Of a stretch of DNA of 64,000 bases, positions 52,273-64,000 are shown piece by piece; the first letter of the stretch is position 1; the number at the start of each line of letters is the position of its first letter. The notes beneath the pieces are model-generated. The model saw only the letters and a list, made by a program, of their open reading frames with translations. It searched no databases and was not told the DNA's origin. The stretch is from Engraulis encrasicolus (Eukaryota; Chordata; Actinopteri; Clupeiformes; Engraulidae). The DNA lies in the NCBI RefSeq assembly GCF_034702125.1, contig NW_026945753.1, positions 661,923 to 725,922 of the forward strand. Reading direction: 5' to 3'. The position numbers and the translations under genes are program-made.

Positions 52273-53177
52273 AGCGATGGTTCGGAGTAGAATCACCCTA
52301 ATGCCATTTGAACCGTGACACCCATCCACCTTTACACCCAAAGTGTTTTCTGCCGCAGGCTTACATCAACAGAGTTGCCGTGTTATTCGATGTTTATTCC
52401 GGATAGCTTGACTCAAGCGCATATGGATCCTGGGCACCGTCTCTAAACTTTCCCCACAAAAATAACATGTCATGACACCAAACTTCTACAGTATAACAAA
52501 TGTGGTTTGTACTCACAAAAAGATGAATTTGAAACTTTGTACATAGTCCAGGAGTTTATTAGTAACAACACACGAGACGATTAGCTTTTCTGCTGCTAAA
52601 CATCCGTCGACGTCACTTCCTCCAGCTGAGACTTTGTTGATGGAAACAAATACACGTGAGTCCGGAAGGCGGAAAACTCAAAAAGACAGCTTGCGCTACA
52701 ACTAGAAATTAACCACTTCGGATTTAAATTTTACCACGTTTAATAAATAGAAGACGATGCCACACTCGTGCATATATCCTGGCTGTGGACTAAAACACAA
52801 ACCTTACAATAAAGAAAGTCCCAGCTGGAGGAAGTGACGTCGACGGATGTTTAGCAGCAGAAAAGCTAATCGTCTCGTGAGTTGTTACTAATAAACTCCT
52901 GGACTATGTACAAAGTTTCAAATTCATCTTTTTGTGAGTACAAACCACATTTGTTATACTGTAGAAATTTGGTGTCATGACATGTTACTTTTGTGGGGAA
53001 AGTTTGGAGACGGTGCCCAGGATCCATATGCGCTTGAGTCAAGCTATCCGGAATAAACATCGAATAACACGGCAACTCTGTTGATGTAAGCCTGCAGCAG
53101 AAAACACTTCGGGTGTAAAGGTGGATGGGTGTCACGGTTCAAATGGCATTAGGGTGATTCTACTCCGAACCATCGCT
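52273..53177. mobile_element. TTAA-flanked fold-back element with a THAP start
   Basis: 356-bp arms (52273-52628 and 52822-53177) are inverted copies with few differences; ends AGCGATGGTTCGGAGTAGAA. TTAA lies on both sides (52269-52272, 53178-53181). The 193-bp centre holds the short THAP-like frame listed separately. TTAA target plus THAP coding capacity fits the Kolobok superfamily. Confidence 0.8.
52757..52837 (+). pseudogene. THAP-domain N-terminal remnant
   Basis: ATG at 52757 reads MPHSCIYPGCGLKHKPYN and stops after 26 codons inside the right arm. MPxxC..xGC is the start of the C2CH THAP zinc finger, a DNA-binding domain used by P and Kolobok transposases. The rest is lost. Confidence 0.6.
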
Positions 53178-53181
53178 TTAA

Positions 53182-53702
53182 AGAACTCAAAAGTACATTC
53201 ACACAAGAAGTTAAAAGGCTCAGTACAGATTGGTCAAAAACTGTTTCTTCCACCATACCCAGCTGCAATCTGACCTTGCATACGGGCAAGATCAATATTA
53301 CGCATTACGTAGTGGAAGCCCAAATTACATTTCACAATAAAAAAATCTTTTTATATATCTTTTCATACTACTAAGTTATGCATTCTATACTCTAAATTGA
53401 TTCCCCATTAACTGGCTCTTACACTATGCTAAAACCAGCCCCATCCTGGTAAATCTCACAACTGCCAACAGCATCTCACAGCTTTCTTTTCATAACATTG
53501 CTTTTTATCTTATTTGATTTCAATATTAATGTTGTCTGCTGTCTTTGCCAAAAACAAATTATTCCAGGTCATTCTCACAGTGTCAGAGCAAGGCAGACAA
53601 TGCTGAAGCAGTTATTGCTTATCTCAGGACCTGCTCGCATTGACAGCTAGAGAAACAGACAGAGCTGCCCCCACCCCCCAACTTCCTTCATGATAGAGTG
53701 GG
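53182..53702. other. Unannotated stretch
   Basis: Nothing recognised. Confidence 0.35.
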
Positions 53703-54760
<1,058 letters not shown>

Positions 54761-54798
54761 TCTCTTGCAATGCAGAGTTGCCTTCCCCAGCTCTGGTT

Positions 54799-55290
54799 AG
54801 AGAGATAGAGTGTACTTTATTGTCCCCAGGGGTCAACAGTCACTGCATATAACATACAGTACAGACTCACATACTCATACAACATAACACAGAAAACACA
54901 AGAAACATACAAAACAAACAAACAAAACATCAAACATAAACACTGTGCACTCCATGTGCATGACATGTCTGTCTGTCATTAAGCATTATTTTCGCATTGG
55001 GGATAAATAAGCCATGCAAGTGTCATGCAAGACCAATTTCTGTGCTAAAAGACAATCAAGGTTTATCTTTTCTTATCTTCCTGTATTCATTCAGTCAGCA
55101 GTTCAGTGTCCTGAAACATCTACCTGAAGGAAGCAGTGTGCATTCATGATGTAGAATGTGTGTGGGGTCCTCGATAGTCCTCAGTGCCTCCTTGAGCACT
55201 GACTTTTTGTAGAGGGACTGCATATATCCCTGATTTTGGTGACCAACAATCTTCAGTGCCGTTTTAATCATGCCTTAACTTGGCTTTTAA
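54799..55290 (-). pseudogene. LINE 3' end with RT C-terminus
   Basis: Minus strand. The 3' end GGACAATAAAGTACACTCTA is a common fish LINE tail. Upstream (about 55085-55270) reads HQNQGYMQSLYKKSVLKEAL, DPTHILHHE, then CTLLPSGRCFRTLNC, the terminal block of a LINE polymerase. The same type of element may be the source of 60715-61515. The family is not resolved. Confidence 0.6.
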
Positions 55291-55629
55291 CTGAACAGTC
55301 AGATTGCCATACCACGTTTAAAAAAATATATATATTAAAGGATCCCCATTAGCTTGTGCCATAGCAGTTCGCTAGTCTTCCTGTGGTCGGGTCCTGATTC
55401 AATTGCATGCCATACTGTATCACACATTTGAGAAAATAAAAATGGATGCCTATTGTTGACACCATAGGTTGAAGTCCAAATCATAGTCCAAATCCAACGC
55501 ATATTTGTTTTAAATTCGTGGTAAACATATAAAACATATGAACATATTTGTTGCATTTAGTAACCAATATTGTAACCCATATTAAATATATGAATACAGA
55601 GGGCTATATGTTTTGTTTTGGCCTCCTAA
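55291..55629. other. Unannotated stretch
   Basis: AT-rich start; AAAGGATCCCCATTAGCTTG at about 55338 looks like an interspersed repeat end. No gene. Confidence 0.35.
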
Positions 55630-56146
55630 GAGCTTTGGACCACATTCCAGACACAGATACGTGTTTTGGGTCCATTGACATGATATGATGATAGTAGCCT
55701 ACATGCGAATCACTGTGATGTATTAACATAATACAGTATTGTTTACACTAGTATACTGTAATGAGTACCGTATACTATAATGTGAAACTAACCTTTTTGA
55801 CATTTTCTCTGCCTTGTGAGATATTATGTGGTGGAACAAATAACCAAAAACAAAAGTTACTGATATGAGTGACTCATTTTTGTATTGTTATATTTTACCT
55901 GCCAGAGCCTGAACAGAAAGTTCTGATATTACATTACGTTTAATAGTGCAGAGATGGCATATTTTTATGTGGTGTATGTAGTGTGTTGCATTATGATTTA
56001 ATTTATGACAATATACAGTATATTGCATGGTATGATTTATGACAACTTGTTTATAGTGGATGTGTCCCTGGATCCTGACACCGCCCACCCTGACTTCAGC
56101 ATGTCTGCTGACAAGAAGCGCGTTCGAGTGAAGAACTTTGAAGAAA
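55630..56146 (+). pseudogene. Second copy of the B30.2 gene, decayed
   Basis: 55630-55656 matches the 27-nt exon at 4397-4423, but the acceptor has become TAA (from TAG) and the donor AT (from GT). 56057-56146 matches the PRY part of the B30.2 exon (VSLDPDTAHPDFSMSADKKR then VRVKNFEEN), with a good TTATAG acceptor. Similarity ends there; the SPRY half is absent and the frame stops at 56217. Intronic sequence between is also related to copy 1. It cannot make the domain. Confidence 0.8.
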
Positions 56147-56614
56147 ACCGACAAAATGGGACGATTCTAAATCTTCTCCCAGAATTCAGAACGGTGTACT
56201 CTACATTCAGTACATGATCACAGTCAAATGCAGTCTAATCGTGGCCTGCTCAAAAAGCTACTGTGGGTTAAGAGTGGGCCCCATCATCCTGCCAGCATGT
56301 CCGCCCTGTATTTCACTGTTAAGTTACCAAACCAGCAGATAATTCCATAGCGGAGAACAGACTTGCCCTGTGGAGGCTACCCTGTAAGCCTCGGCCTGGA
56401 CTGCAGGTGTTCTCAACGCGCAGCAAACATGGAATGTCCAGCCAAAAAATCCATTTGGGGTTGTTCCCCGTTTATTATAAACTTTGAATTTAATATAAAA
56501 ACTACATCACCTCTGTGCTGTTGTGCTGTGCTGTATTAAAATAGATATATCACATTTGGCTGGCACACGGCAACGGTAAGAACCGTGTGTTCCCCAGTCC
56601 AAGCCGTCATTAAG
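56147..56614. other. Unannotated stretch replacing the SPRY half
   Basis: No similarity to the first B30.2 copy; nothing recognised. Confidence 0.4.
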
Positions 56615-57730
56615 TAAGGGTTAACGTTCGGCGAGAAGGTCGCTACCGTGGAATAGCAGCACGACAGAGAGAATCTTTAGACCCCGACTTCTCTCTGAAG
56701 TGCTGCTATTCCACAAAGCGACCGACTCGCCGAAAGTTAACCCGCTTATTATATGGATATACTTAAATGATTCACACATGGCGGGGACATTTCTTTAGGC
56801 CTATTTAATGTTAAGATTGTTGCTGCGCAAAACAAAACAGTGCGTTGTGGAACACCGCTAGGCAACAGCTAGGTAGCCAGGACAACAGGTGTTGTCTATC
56901 ACAGCAGCTGATTAGAGTCTTGTTGAAAAGTCGCTTTAGCAGTGAAAAGTCTTGTTGCCATTGACAGCGGTCTGTTATAGACCAACCCGTCCGTTATCGA
57001 AAATTATTATATGGTTGTGACGTCATCTGTCGAATGCTCCATTCATTTCAACGGGGCTCCCCAACGTTCGGACGTCTGTTATTTTTCGATAACGGACGGG
57101 TTGGTCTATAACAGACCGCTGTCAATGGCAACAAGACTTTTCACTGCTAAAGCGACTTTTCAACAAGACTCTAATCAGCTGCTGTGACAGCACCCGTTGT
57201 CCTGGCTACCGCTGTCAATGGCAACAAGACGTTCACTGCTAAAGCCACTGGCTTGTATACAAGTCAGTGGCTAAAGCGAATGTTTCATATCACTCCGCAG
57301 GGGGCCCGGTCTTTTGTCACTGTAATCAGCTGCTGTGATAGACAACACCTGTTCCTGTCCTGGCTACCTAGCTGTGTTGCCTATCGGTGTTCCACAACGG
57401 CACTGTTTTGTTTTGCGCAGCAACAATCTTAACATTAAATAGGTCTAAATAAATGTCCCCGCCATGTGTGAATCATTTAAGTATATCCATATAATAAGCG
57501 GGTTAACTTTCGGCGAGTCGGTCGCTTTGTGGAATAGCAGCACTTCAGAGAGAACAAGACCCCTCCGCTCCGCGTCGGGGTCTAAAGATTCTCTCTGTCG
57601 TGCTGCTATTCCACGGTAGCGACCTTCTCTCCGAACGTTAACCCTTACATAACAGACGTGCGAACGTTGGGGAGCCCCGTTGAAATGAATGGAGCATTCG
57701 ACCGATGACGTCACAACCATATAATAACCC
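56615..57730. mobile_element. ~1.1-kb nested palindrome (fold-back element)
   Basis: Outer arms: about 56615-56925 and 57335-57647, near identical inverted copies. Each arm itself contains a smaller inverted pair (GTGGAATAGCAGCAC and its reverse, about 50 bp apart). Inner palindrome: 56912-57190 with arms of about 110 bp (CTTGTTGCCATTGACAGCGG on the left, mirrored on the right). The inner loop (about 57010-57085) is in turn mirrored by 57649-57727. Non-coding. Probably several insertions of one fold-back family into one another. Confidence 0.75.
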
Positions 57731-57959
57731 CTAATCATGGGCACCTGTAATTATACCTATCACTAAGTGAGCTACCATAACATTTAAGTGCTCCCCCAAG
57801 TGGCTAAATCTAAAACTACGCTAAAACCTGCCTATAGGTGAGAATAAAATGGCTCCTACACCCCGGCCCCTAATTATGAGTGAATACTAAACCATAATTA
57901 CCCAATTAAAACTAAGGAGCCATTTGTGCAGAGCTAATCTTAGGTGACACATTTCTTAT
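57731..57959. other. Possible 3' part of the BEL/Pao relic
   Basis: AT-rich with ATTAGGGG/CCCCTAATTA blocks. It could be LTR remnant, but no second LTR copy was found. Confidence 0.3.
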
Positions 57960-57998
57960 ACTAAATCTTCTTGATGCAGCCAGGTCATCGTCATCTGG

Positions 57999-58905
57999 TC
58001 ATGTAGTCGTCTGGTCATCTCGGGTCTTGGGGCTTTGGTCTTCGGCTTCTATGAAGAGGCATGACTGGGTGGTTGGCCAGTTCTTACTCTTCACTGGACT
58101 GGATGCACATGTCCCCTCGTCTTGAGATGCTTGCCCTCCGTCCCTTCTGCCACGAGCCTCCTGTAGCGCCTGGATCCATTCCGGGGACGTCATCAATGGG
58201 AAACTTCCTCCAGGTCTCATTCGTGTTGGTCCCTTCTGGTCAGCCGCAGCCTGGTCCTCTTGGTCACCAAACTTTAATTTCTCTTTCCACAGCTCAGGAG
58301 GGTTAATGAACTTTCTCTTCTGTAACACACTTAAAACCAGGTCTCTTAATCTTACATTCAATTCAAAACGTATCTTTAATTCTTTAAAATCAGAAAAGTA
58401 ATTAAAAGACAATTGTGTTGCCTGCATTGGGTTGTGAGGAATGAACGCACTCGGCTGTGGTTCTCTTTCCACTTCAGGGTTCGCAGAGATCAGAGGCTGA
58501 GCCATGATGGTAGTAGGACCCTCTTCTTCCTCCTCTGGCCGGTTCAGCTTTGCGTCAGTCACTCCGCCCTGTACAACCTTTGTGAATTCACTGATAACAA
58601 TAGGTAGACATAGGTTATCAGCAGTATTCTTTAAAACATTCATGCCTGTCTGGAAGACTGATTTCTGTGGGTGGAGGTCAGGCTGCAGTTCCTTTCCTGG
58701 AATCTCCTCTGCTCGGACAGGATTGCCTGCAAGGGTCACATCTGCAGTTCTAAAAGGTAAGTCAGAACAGTTATGATTTTCATGGTGATGGGCATTCTTG
58801 ACAATTGGCTTGGGTTTTGCAACTACCAGTTTCTGTGGCTTAGAGACTGAGATCCTATTGGCTGTGTGGGCAGAAGAACCATACCTGCCTTTACCTTCAC
58901 ACTGC
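57999..58905 (-). pseudogene. BEL/Pao downstream frame, unassigned
   Basis: About 300 codons continuing the protease frame after one frameshift: HTANRISVSKPQKLVV, then Glu/Pro-rich sequence, DFKELKIRFELNVRLRDLVL, PPELWKEKLKFGDQEDQAA and SPEWIQALQEARGRR. The VNRIS-like start fits the stretch after a Pao protease, but no RT motif follows. Function not assigned. Confidence 0.4.
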
Positions 58906-59488
58906 CTCTCAGTAGACCACCCACGACCCACCCCACTAGGGTCCTGTATGCCCAAGGTCCTTCACCTTGACTATTAATTATTTCCCATGGTTCCATGAGC
59001 TTTGGGGCATTGGTCCCTATGAGCAATTCCACCCCTGCATCAAGACTGGGAATGTTGATGCCTTTCAGATATGGCCATTTCTTCAACTCCTTTTCAGTGA
59101 GAATGTTGCTTCTTCCCACAGGCATTGTTTTCTGTGTGAAAACTTCAGGCAAATCCATGAATTTATCTCCTGTCATACTAGAAATCTGGAGGCCATTGAT
59201 TGAGAAGGAAGTGACTATTTTTTCCTGTCCAAGTGTGCGAAGAAGAAAGTCTGTTTTGGCACCTGAAGCATTCAGCTCTCTCATAAGATGTTCAGTACAG
59301 AAAGAGGCTGAGCTCCCAGGGTCAAGGAAAGCGTAGGTGTTGATCACGCGACTCCCAGACTTCACCTGTACAGGAACAATGGACATGATCTGCTCATCTT
59401 CCCCGGCTCCAGTATGGCCACACGTCTGCAACGACACAAGTGCATTAGTGATGGAAACATTTGGAGCTTTACGTTCAACATGTAGCAC
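58906..59488 (-). pseudogene. BEL/Pao aspartic protease region
   Basis: Reads VSLQTCGHTGAGEDEQIMS, then TYAFLDPGSSASFCTEHLM (the active-site block, DPG in place of DSG/DTG), VELLIGTNAPKLMEPWEI and GPWAYRTLVGWVVGG. This order is typical of Pao-type retropepsin regions of fish elements. Shifted against gag by one frame change near 59535. Confidence 0.75.
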
Positions 59489-59534
59489 TGTTGGATGACT
59501 CTTCTTGCATATATCGCAGGCCAGAGGACTATGT

Positions 59535-60696
59535 GACCTGGCATGAGGCAGCGGAAGCAGAGTCTATTTTCTTTCAAAGCATCGAGTTTTTCTCTATGTG
59601 TCATTTTCTCAAGAGCAGAGCAGTTCACTATTGAGTGCTGACCTTTACATACAAAGCATGTTTCACAGTCGTACCTCTGTGCAGATGGCCCTCCATGCTG
59701 ATGTTGGGGTGCTGATGGATTTGGCGGTCGGACAGCATCGACTGCAGCAACAGTGACATGTCTGCTTCCTGGTGGCCCAGCCTTGGACTTAAAGGGTGGT
59801 GGTGGTGTACCCTGTAAGTCTCCAAAGAGAGGGTTAGACAGGATCTTCACCTGGCGTTCAATGAAGATCACAAAGTCGGAGAACCTAGCCCTGGACCCAC
59901 GCCTCTCCTGGAGTTCCCACGCGCTTGTCCTCCACTTTTCCCTCATCCTGTATGGCAACTTTGTCATCATCAGTCGAAGATTAGACGGGACGTTCATCTC
60001 CTCCAGGTGCTGTAAATCCTCCATCACATTACAGCAATCTCTTAGAAAGATGGAAGAAGATTGTAGGGCAGTAACATCGTCAGTTTTCATCACTGGCCAT
60101 TGCATCGCCTTGTCAATATACGCCGCAGCAATTCTCATTTCGTTACCAAAATGTTCCTTTAAAAGATTTTTAGCCCTATAGTAGCCTTGCCCGTGAGCCA
60201 TGTTAAAGCAGCTCCTAACCAATTCTCTTGGCTGCCCTCTAGTGTATTGGTCAAGGTAATAAAGACATTCTTCTCTGTCATTAGTCCTCTTTTCGATGGC
60301 TTGCTCGAATGCTCTAATAAATGCAGCATATTTCAAAGGGTCTCCATCATACTCAGCAATCGCTCTAGGTGGGAGAGAGGCTAAAGCTTGATTTTTAACT
60401 AGCTGGGCCGTGATGTCATTCTGGCGTTGCATAAGATCATACACAGTAGGTGGAGGTTTAGGCCTACCAGAGGACACAGCATGGCTTGCCTGTGTCCGAG
60501 TGGGTGCATTCCTGTGTGTAGATGGCAGCCGATGTTGCACTGGAGCAGGGTTAGTGTTCTGTGGCCCATGGATGTTCACTGATGCTCCAGGTGTACCTGA
60601 TGGTGTCTGTAACACTGGAGGAAAAGGGTTACTAGGCCCAAAAGAAGACTGGGCTTGAGACCGATGGTCATCTTTAGGCCGCACAACAGGTGGCAC
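59535..60696 (-). pseudogene. gag: BEL/Pao Gag
   Basis: About 385 codons open. A Pro-rich N-terminus is followed by the conserved BEL/Pao gag core: AIAEYDGDPLKYAAFIRAFE, CLYYLDQYTRGQPRELVRSC, YYRAKNLLKEHFGNEMRIA and AYIDKAMQWPVM. Then come a basic region and zinc-knuckle motifs CFVCKGQHSIVNC and CFRCLMPGH. The second knuckle is cut by a frameshift. N-terminal start near 60696 is approximate; the Met may be internal. Confidence 0.8.
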
Positions 60697-60715
60697 TGCA
60701 CTGTCCTGATGTTTT

Positions 60716-61515
60716 TACATACACCAAAAACTCTACTCTAAGTCTGCGCAAGAAGTGAAGCCGCTGGTGAATTCTTGCACAGACATTGGTCACCTGGTTG
60801 CGCCAGCTGAGCTCACTGTCTACCCCCAGGTACTTGAAAGTATTCACCTGATCAATGGCCTAGCCGTGAATAGCCACTGGTCACATAGACATTTTGGATC
60901 CAGCACCATCTCCTCTGTTTTTTTAGTATTAATATATAGGGCAGGGCTATTCAATTAAATGTCACTGAGGGCCAGTTTTTCAAATTCCTCCCATCAAAGG
61001 GGCCGAACATGACATATGTATGTAGGCCTATTATGGAGGTTTGGGGGTCATAGAAAATGTTGCATTTCTTAGATGTAATTTCCTGGATTTCCTGGCCCGT
61101 TTCAGCTCAATACAGAACCCATACTTTTATCTCTAAAAGGTTCCATTTTGTTCTGACCTTGTGGGGGTCCAGAGCCTTGCAGCCCAAGGGCCGCATCTGG
61201 CCCCAGGGCCACCATTTGAATAGCCCTGATGTAGGGAGTGTGACTCGCACCAATTCACAAACTTATCTACAGCTGTTTGGTGAGTGCTCCCCTAATCATC
61301 TTTACTAAGCAGGCTTAGAATCACAGTGTCATCAGAAAATTTAACAAGGTGCTGATTAGGCCCAGAATTTACACAGTCATTAGTATACAACGTAAAGAAA
61401 AGGAGAGCTAACACAACCCTGGGGCGCGCAAATACTGCATATATAGGTCATATCAGACAAGGTAGAACTAAACTTGACGTGTTGTGGTCTATTAGATGAA
61501 AAAGAGTAATACCAC
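60716..61515 (-). pseudogene. LINE reverse-transcriptase remnant
   Basis: Minus strand, from about 61430 down: a CAPQGCV-type block, YTNDCVNSG, KFSDDTVILSLLSKDD (catalytic FSDD), then after a MITE NTKKTEEMVLDP, FKYLGVD, and SWRNQVTNVCARIHQRLHFL. Order and motifs fit a LINE RT palm and thumb. A hAT MITE (60942-61228) and frameshifts interrupt it. Confidence 0.7.
60942..61228. mobile_element. hAT-type MITE inside the LINE remnant
   Basis: 287 bp, ends CAGGGCTATTCAA / TTGAATAGCCCTG, flanked by ATATAGGG and ATGTAGGG (7 of 8 identical). Confidence 0.82.
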
Positions 61516-62784
61516 CTAATAAAAAATGATTCACATTCAGTTACCAGCCGTTCAGTTACCAGCCGTTTTTTGGAATTTTAGCTGTAGACTGCCAGCCAAT
61601 TTCATCATTTTGTGTCATTTTTTGAACAGTCACCGAATATTTTGTCTTCAACCTACAGACACATATCAGGGCTTGTTCGAAAGCCCAAAATCTCAGTTGT
61701 CTGTATGTTTTTACAGGTTGTTGCTAGCGTATTCCATTCAGAAGTGAACAGTGGTTTAGGTAGAAATAGAGTTTTTCACTATTCGAACGGAGATAAAGCC
61801 TTTTTTGTAACAGGTGCGCTCTTTGACTCTCCAAGTTTAAATTGCGGGTCTAAATGCATGTTCACGCCCGAAGAACAACTCCAGTAGCTTCCAAGTAAAC
61901 TACTTTGATGCAAAAATCACCTGGTCAGGCTGTTGTACAGAGCCACATCATCTGTAATGCTAGCTAGCTAATGTCACTTGACTGGCAGTTTTCGTTCTGT
62001 AGATAAAAGTAGACGTGCCAAAGTACTCAGTATGTGGAAGGATCCATTATTGCGGACAAGTCTCTCTGTCAAGAATAAGGAAGTGTGGTCTGTGGAAGAT
62101 AACTTTAAATGCAGGAGGTACCATAATGTAATGTGGTCTGAAGTATGTGGAAGGATCCATTATTGCAGACACGTCTCTCTCTCTTTCTCTTTCACCCTTC
62201 TCATAATGAACCAACATCCGTCTATTGTTCTCCCATGTTGATAACTTTTACTTTAACGCACCCCCCTTACACACTTTTACTTTAGCGCACGCCCGCGCAC
62301 GCACACACACACACACACACGTATGTATTACTATCTTTTTGAAGACATTCCATTGACTGCCATTATAACAAAACTAGTGAATGCTAAAACTGTGCCCTAA
62401 CCAAAATAATCTAACCTGTCAGTAAACAACTATTTTTGCACTTTTTTTGCTTTGGGGTGGGGTGTGTGTTTGCACGTGCAAACGGTACTGACTGACGTAA
62501 GGTTGACCAGAAAGCTATATGGAAGACAGGCATGGGATGTTCAGAAATGGACGATGGCGTTGTTTGGGGACGCGCACTGTCTTCTAGCCTGCCCAACCAC
62601 AGACCTATATTGATTGTGTGCCCAACACTAAACTCGTGCATGTGCTGAGAGCAATGGCGCATCCACCAATCATCATGAGCGAAGGGATACCGGATATTAT
62701 GTGAATTTGAGAAAATGGCGATGAGGAATTGCCTTGCTAATCGGTGAAGCTAACCAGCCAAATCCTGACCCCCTGATCCCCCAC
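61516..62784. other. Unannotated stretch
   Basis: Contains a 9-bp-scale tandem CAGTTACCAGCCGTT pair at 61539-61566, a near-identical ~35-bp direct repeat (GTGGAAGGATCCATTATTGC at about 62034 and 62147) and a CA tract at 62300-62321. No gene recognised. Confidence 0.4.
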
Positions 62785-63965
62785 ACCTTTCCCAGGACTC
62801 AGCAGTGACCTTGACTGCCCCCTTGTGGCTGCTTCTGGTTCTCTCCTGGTTTGACAGAGGAGACACATGTGTGTTGGCTGGTTGAGATGTTTCACATTTG
62901 CTCCGGTTGTTTCCAGGTGCCCTGCAGCTTCCCTTAGGACGTCCTTGATTGTGGATTTATAATGTAGTTCATAATGTATTCATAACATAATGAATTATGA
63001 TGCATTTATAATACTTTTGTAATGTACTTATGTTTTCATACTGGTTGAGCTGTTCACATTTGTTCTGGTTGTTGAAAGCCTACTGTAATATTTGATTATT
63101 TACAGCAAACGGTATCCGTGCTACGTGGTTAGTCTTAATTCAGACTAGAGCAGGGCGGAACAGCAGCGAGACGACTGAGGTCTTTTTGATTAGTTTTGGA
63201 CGGCGTGTTCTACTCTGCCTTTCACTTCACTTTAGCCTATAGGCCGCTATATAATATAATTGTGTCAATATCAGGAGAAGTGTTATCTGTGGGGAACGAT
63301 CCTCACACTAAGTTTCACATAACTATTTATTTGTTCTATATTTTGTTAGTTTTATAATATTTGATGTCAATGGAAGCTGCAGGTTGCAGCATAGGCTGCA
63401 GTTCACCCTCCTCATCTTACAGTTTATTCTCAACCATTCCCTCATGTGCCAGGAGGTGGCAGTAGTGAATCAGTAATTCATTATGGGGACCGCATACGCA
63501 TACACTCCAGTGCTGAGTTCATACTGTATGATATTAAACATACAGACATTTTTGAAAGTCTAAGATGGCATGCAGTGTTTCCATCAGAATATTATTATGG
63601 AATATTATTATGCAATCAGTAATATTTTTCAGAACTCTTTTTCTTCACACCTAGATATTTCATCCGACCCCACATGGAGTCCCTCCCGACCCTACTGTTG
63701 AAGAGAGTGGTGGAAGGCAGTGTTTTCCAACCTTTTATGTCTTGTGTACCCCTTAAGCATCTTAGGTTTGCCATGAGTACCCCCTAATTCATGGTTTAGT
63801 TATTCTTTCTCTGTCCTGATGTTACTGCTCCATACATTTGTTATAATAATAAAAAAAATCCAAGTACCTCCTGCAGTGTGCTCATGTACCCCTAGTGGTA
63901 CATGTACCCCTCTTTGGGAAACACTGGTGTAAGGTCCCTACTGTATGATAAATCCCTTTGGTGCA
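62785..63965. repeat. Long direct repeat, copy 2 (matches 40545-41475)
   Basis: Same order and orientation as copy 1, from CTTGACTGCCCCCTTGTGGC to GTGTAAGG and a CTACTGTATGATAAATC stretch. It is interrupted by a MITE absent from copy 1. Confidence 0.85.
63718..63926. mobile_element. hAT-type MITE in repeat copy 2
   Basis: 209 bp, ends CAGTGTTTTCCAACC / GGGAAACACTG. Flanks GTGGAAGG (63710-63717) and GTGTAAGG (63927-63934) match at 7 of 8. Repeat copy 1 has the empty site (ACACTGGTGTAAGGCC). Confidence 0.8.
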
Positions 63966-64000
63966 CTGTAACAAATAGCTGTTTATTTACGGAAATTCTG

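Larger units (their letters stand above)
57960..60715 (-). mobile_element. BEL/Pao LTR retrotransposon relic, RT and integrase missing
   Basis: Minus strand: Gag (59540-60696), a protease domain (58900-59488), then a continuation (57999-58900) that does not look like RT, RNase H or integrase. The element is thus a gag-protease derivative with the catalytic core deleted. LTRs are not recognisable. Frameshifts near 59535 and 58905 separate the parts. Confidence 0.75.

Overview
The window looks like intergenic and intronic DNA from a teleost fish. The evidence is the number of young, fish-type transposable elements (L2-like LINE, DIRS, Gypsy, BEL/Pao, Tc1, hAT and TTAA-type MITEs), very long (GT)n/(CA)n tracts, and split genes with GT-AG introns. 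The species is not identifiable by eye. No rRNA, functional tRNA or CRISPR array was seen.

Layout. 1-4.1 kb: microsatellite and a broken L2-like LINE (minus) carrying a TTAA-flanked MITE. 4.2-8.4 kb: 3' exons of a host B30.2 (PRY-SPRY) gene on the plus strand, of TRIM/butyrophilin type, with a deleted DIRS element in its last intron. 10.3-36.7 kb: one nest of insertions. The outermost is a Gypsy element (minus, 243-bp LTRs, tRNA-Ser-type primer site). A hAT-derived element sits in its integrase, and a ~20-kb TIR transposon ('TE-B') sits in its protease active site. TE-B has ~180-bp imperfect TIRs and a 4-bp ATTA duplication. It carries plus-strand fragments of one unrecognised protein family, and is itself filled by a TTAA-type element, a ~13-kb block holding a second Gypsy element with one 1488-codon pol frame, and a second DIRS relic.

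36.7-45 kb: MITEs, a Tc1 remnant, G-runs and a minisatellite with a hAT MITE inside. 45.1-49.1 kb: a minus-strand multi-exon host gene that I do not recognise, with a minisatellite that copies a splice donor. 49.6-54.8 kb: fold-back elements (one with two tRNA-like pol III boxes, one with a THAP start) and a GT-rich VNTR. 55.6-56.2 kb: a decayed second copy of the B30.2 gene. 56.6-57.7 kb: a ~1.1-kb nested palindrome. 58-60.7 kb: a BEL/Pao relic. 60.7-61.5 kb: LINE RT relic. 62.8-64 kb: a repeat of 40.5-41.5 kb. The order B30.2 exon then shared repeat occurs twice with similar spacing once the Gypsy nest is subtracted, so the region is probably a tandem segmental duplication.

Two results stand out as testable. 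TE-B is a poorly described kind of large transposon. The inner Gypsy carries a canonical GGGAAAC slippery site directly before its gag stop, with pol open in the -1 frame.
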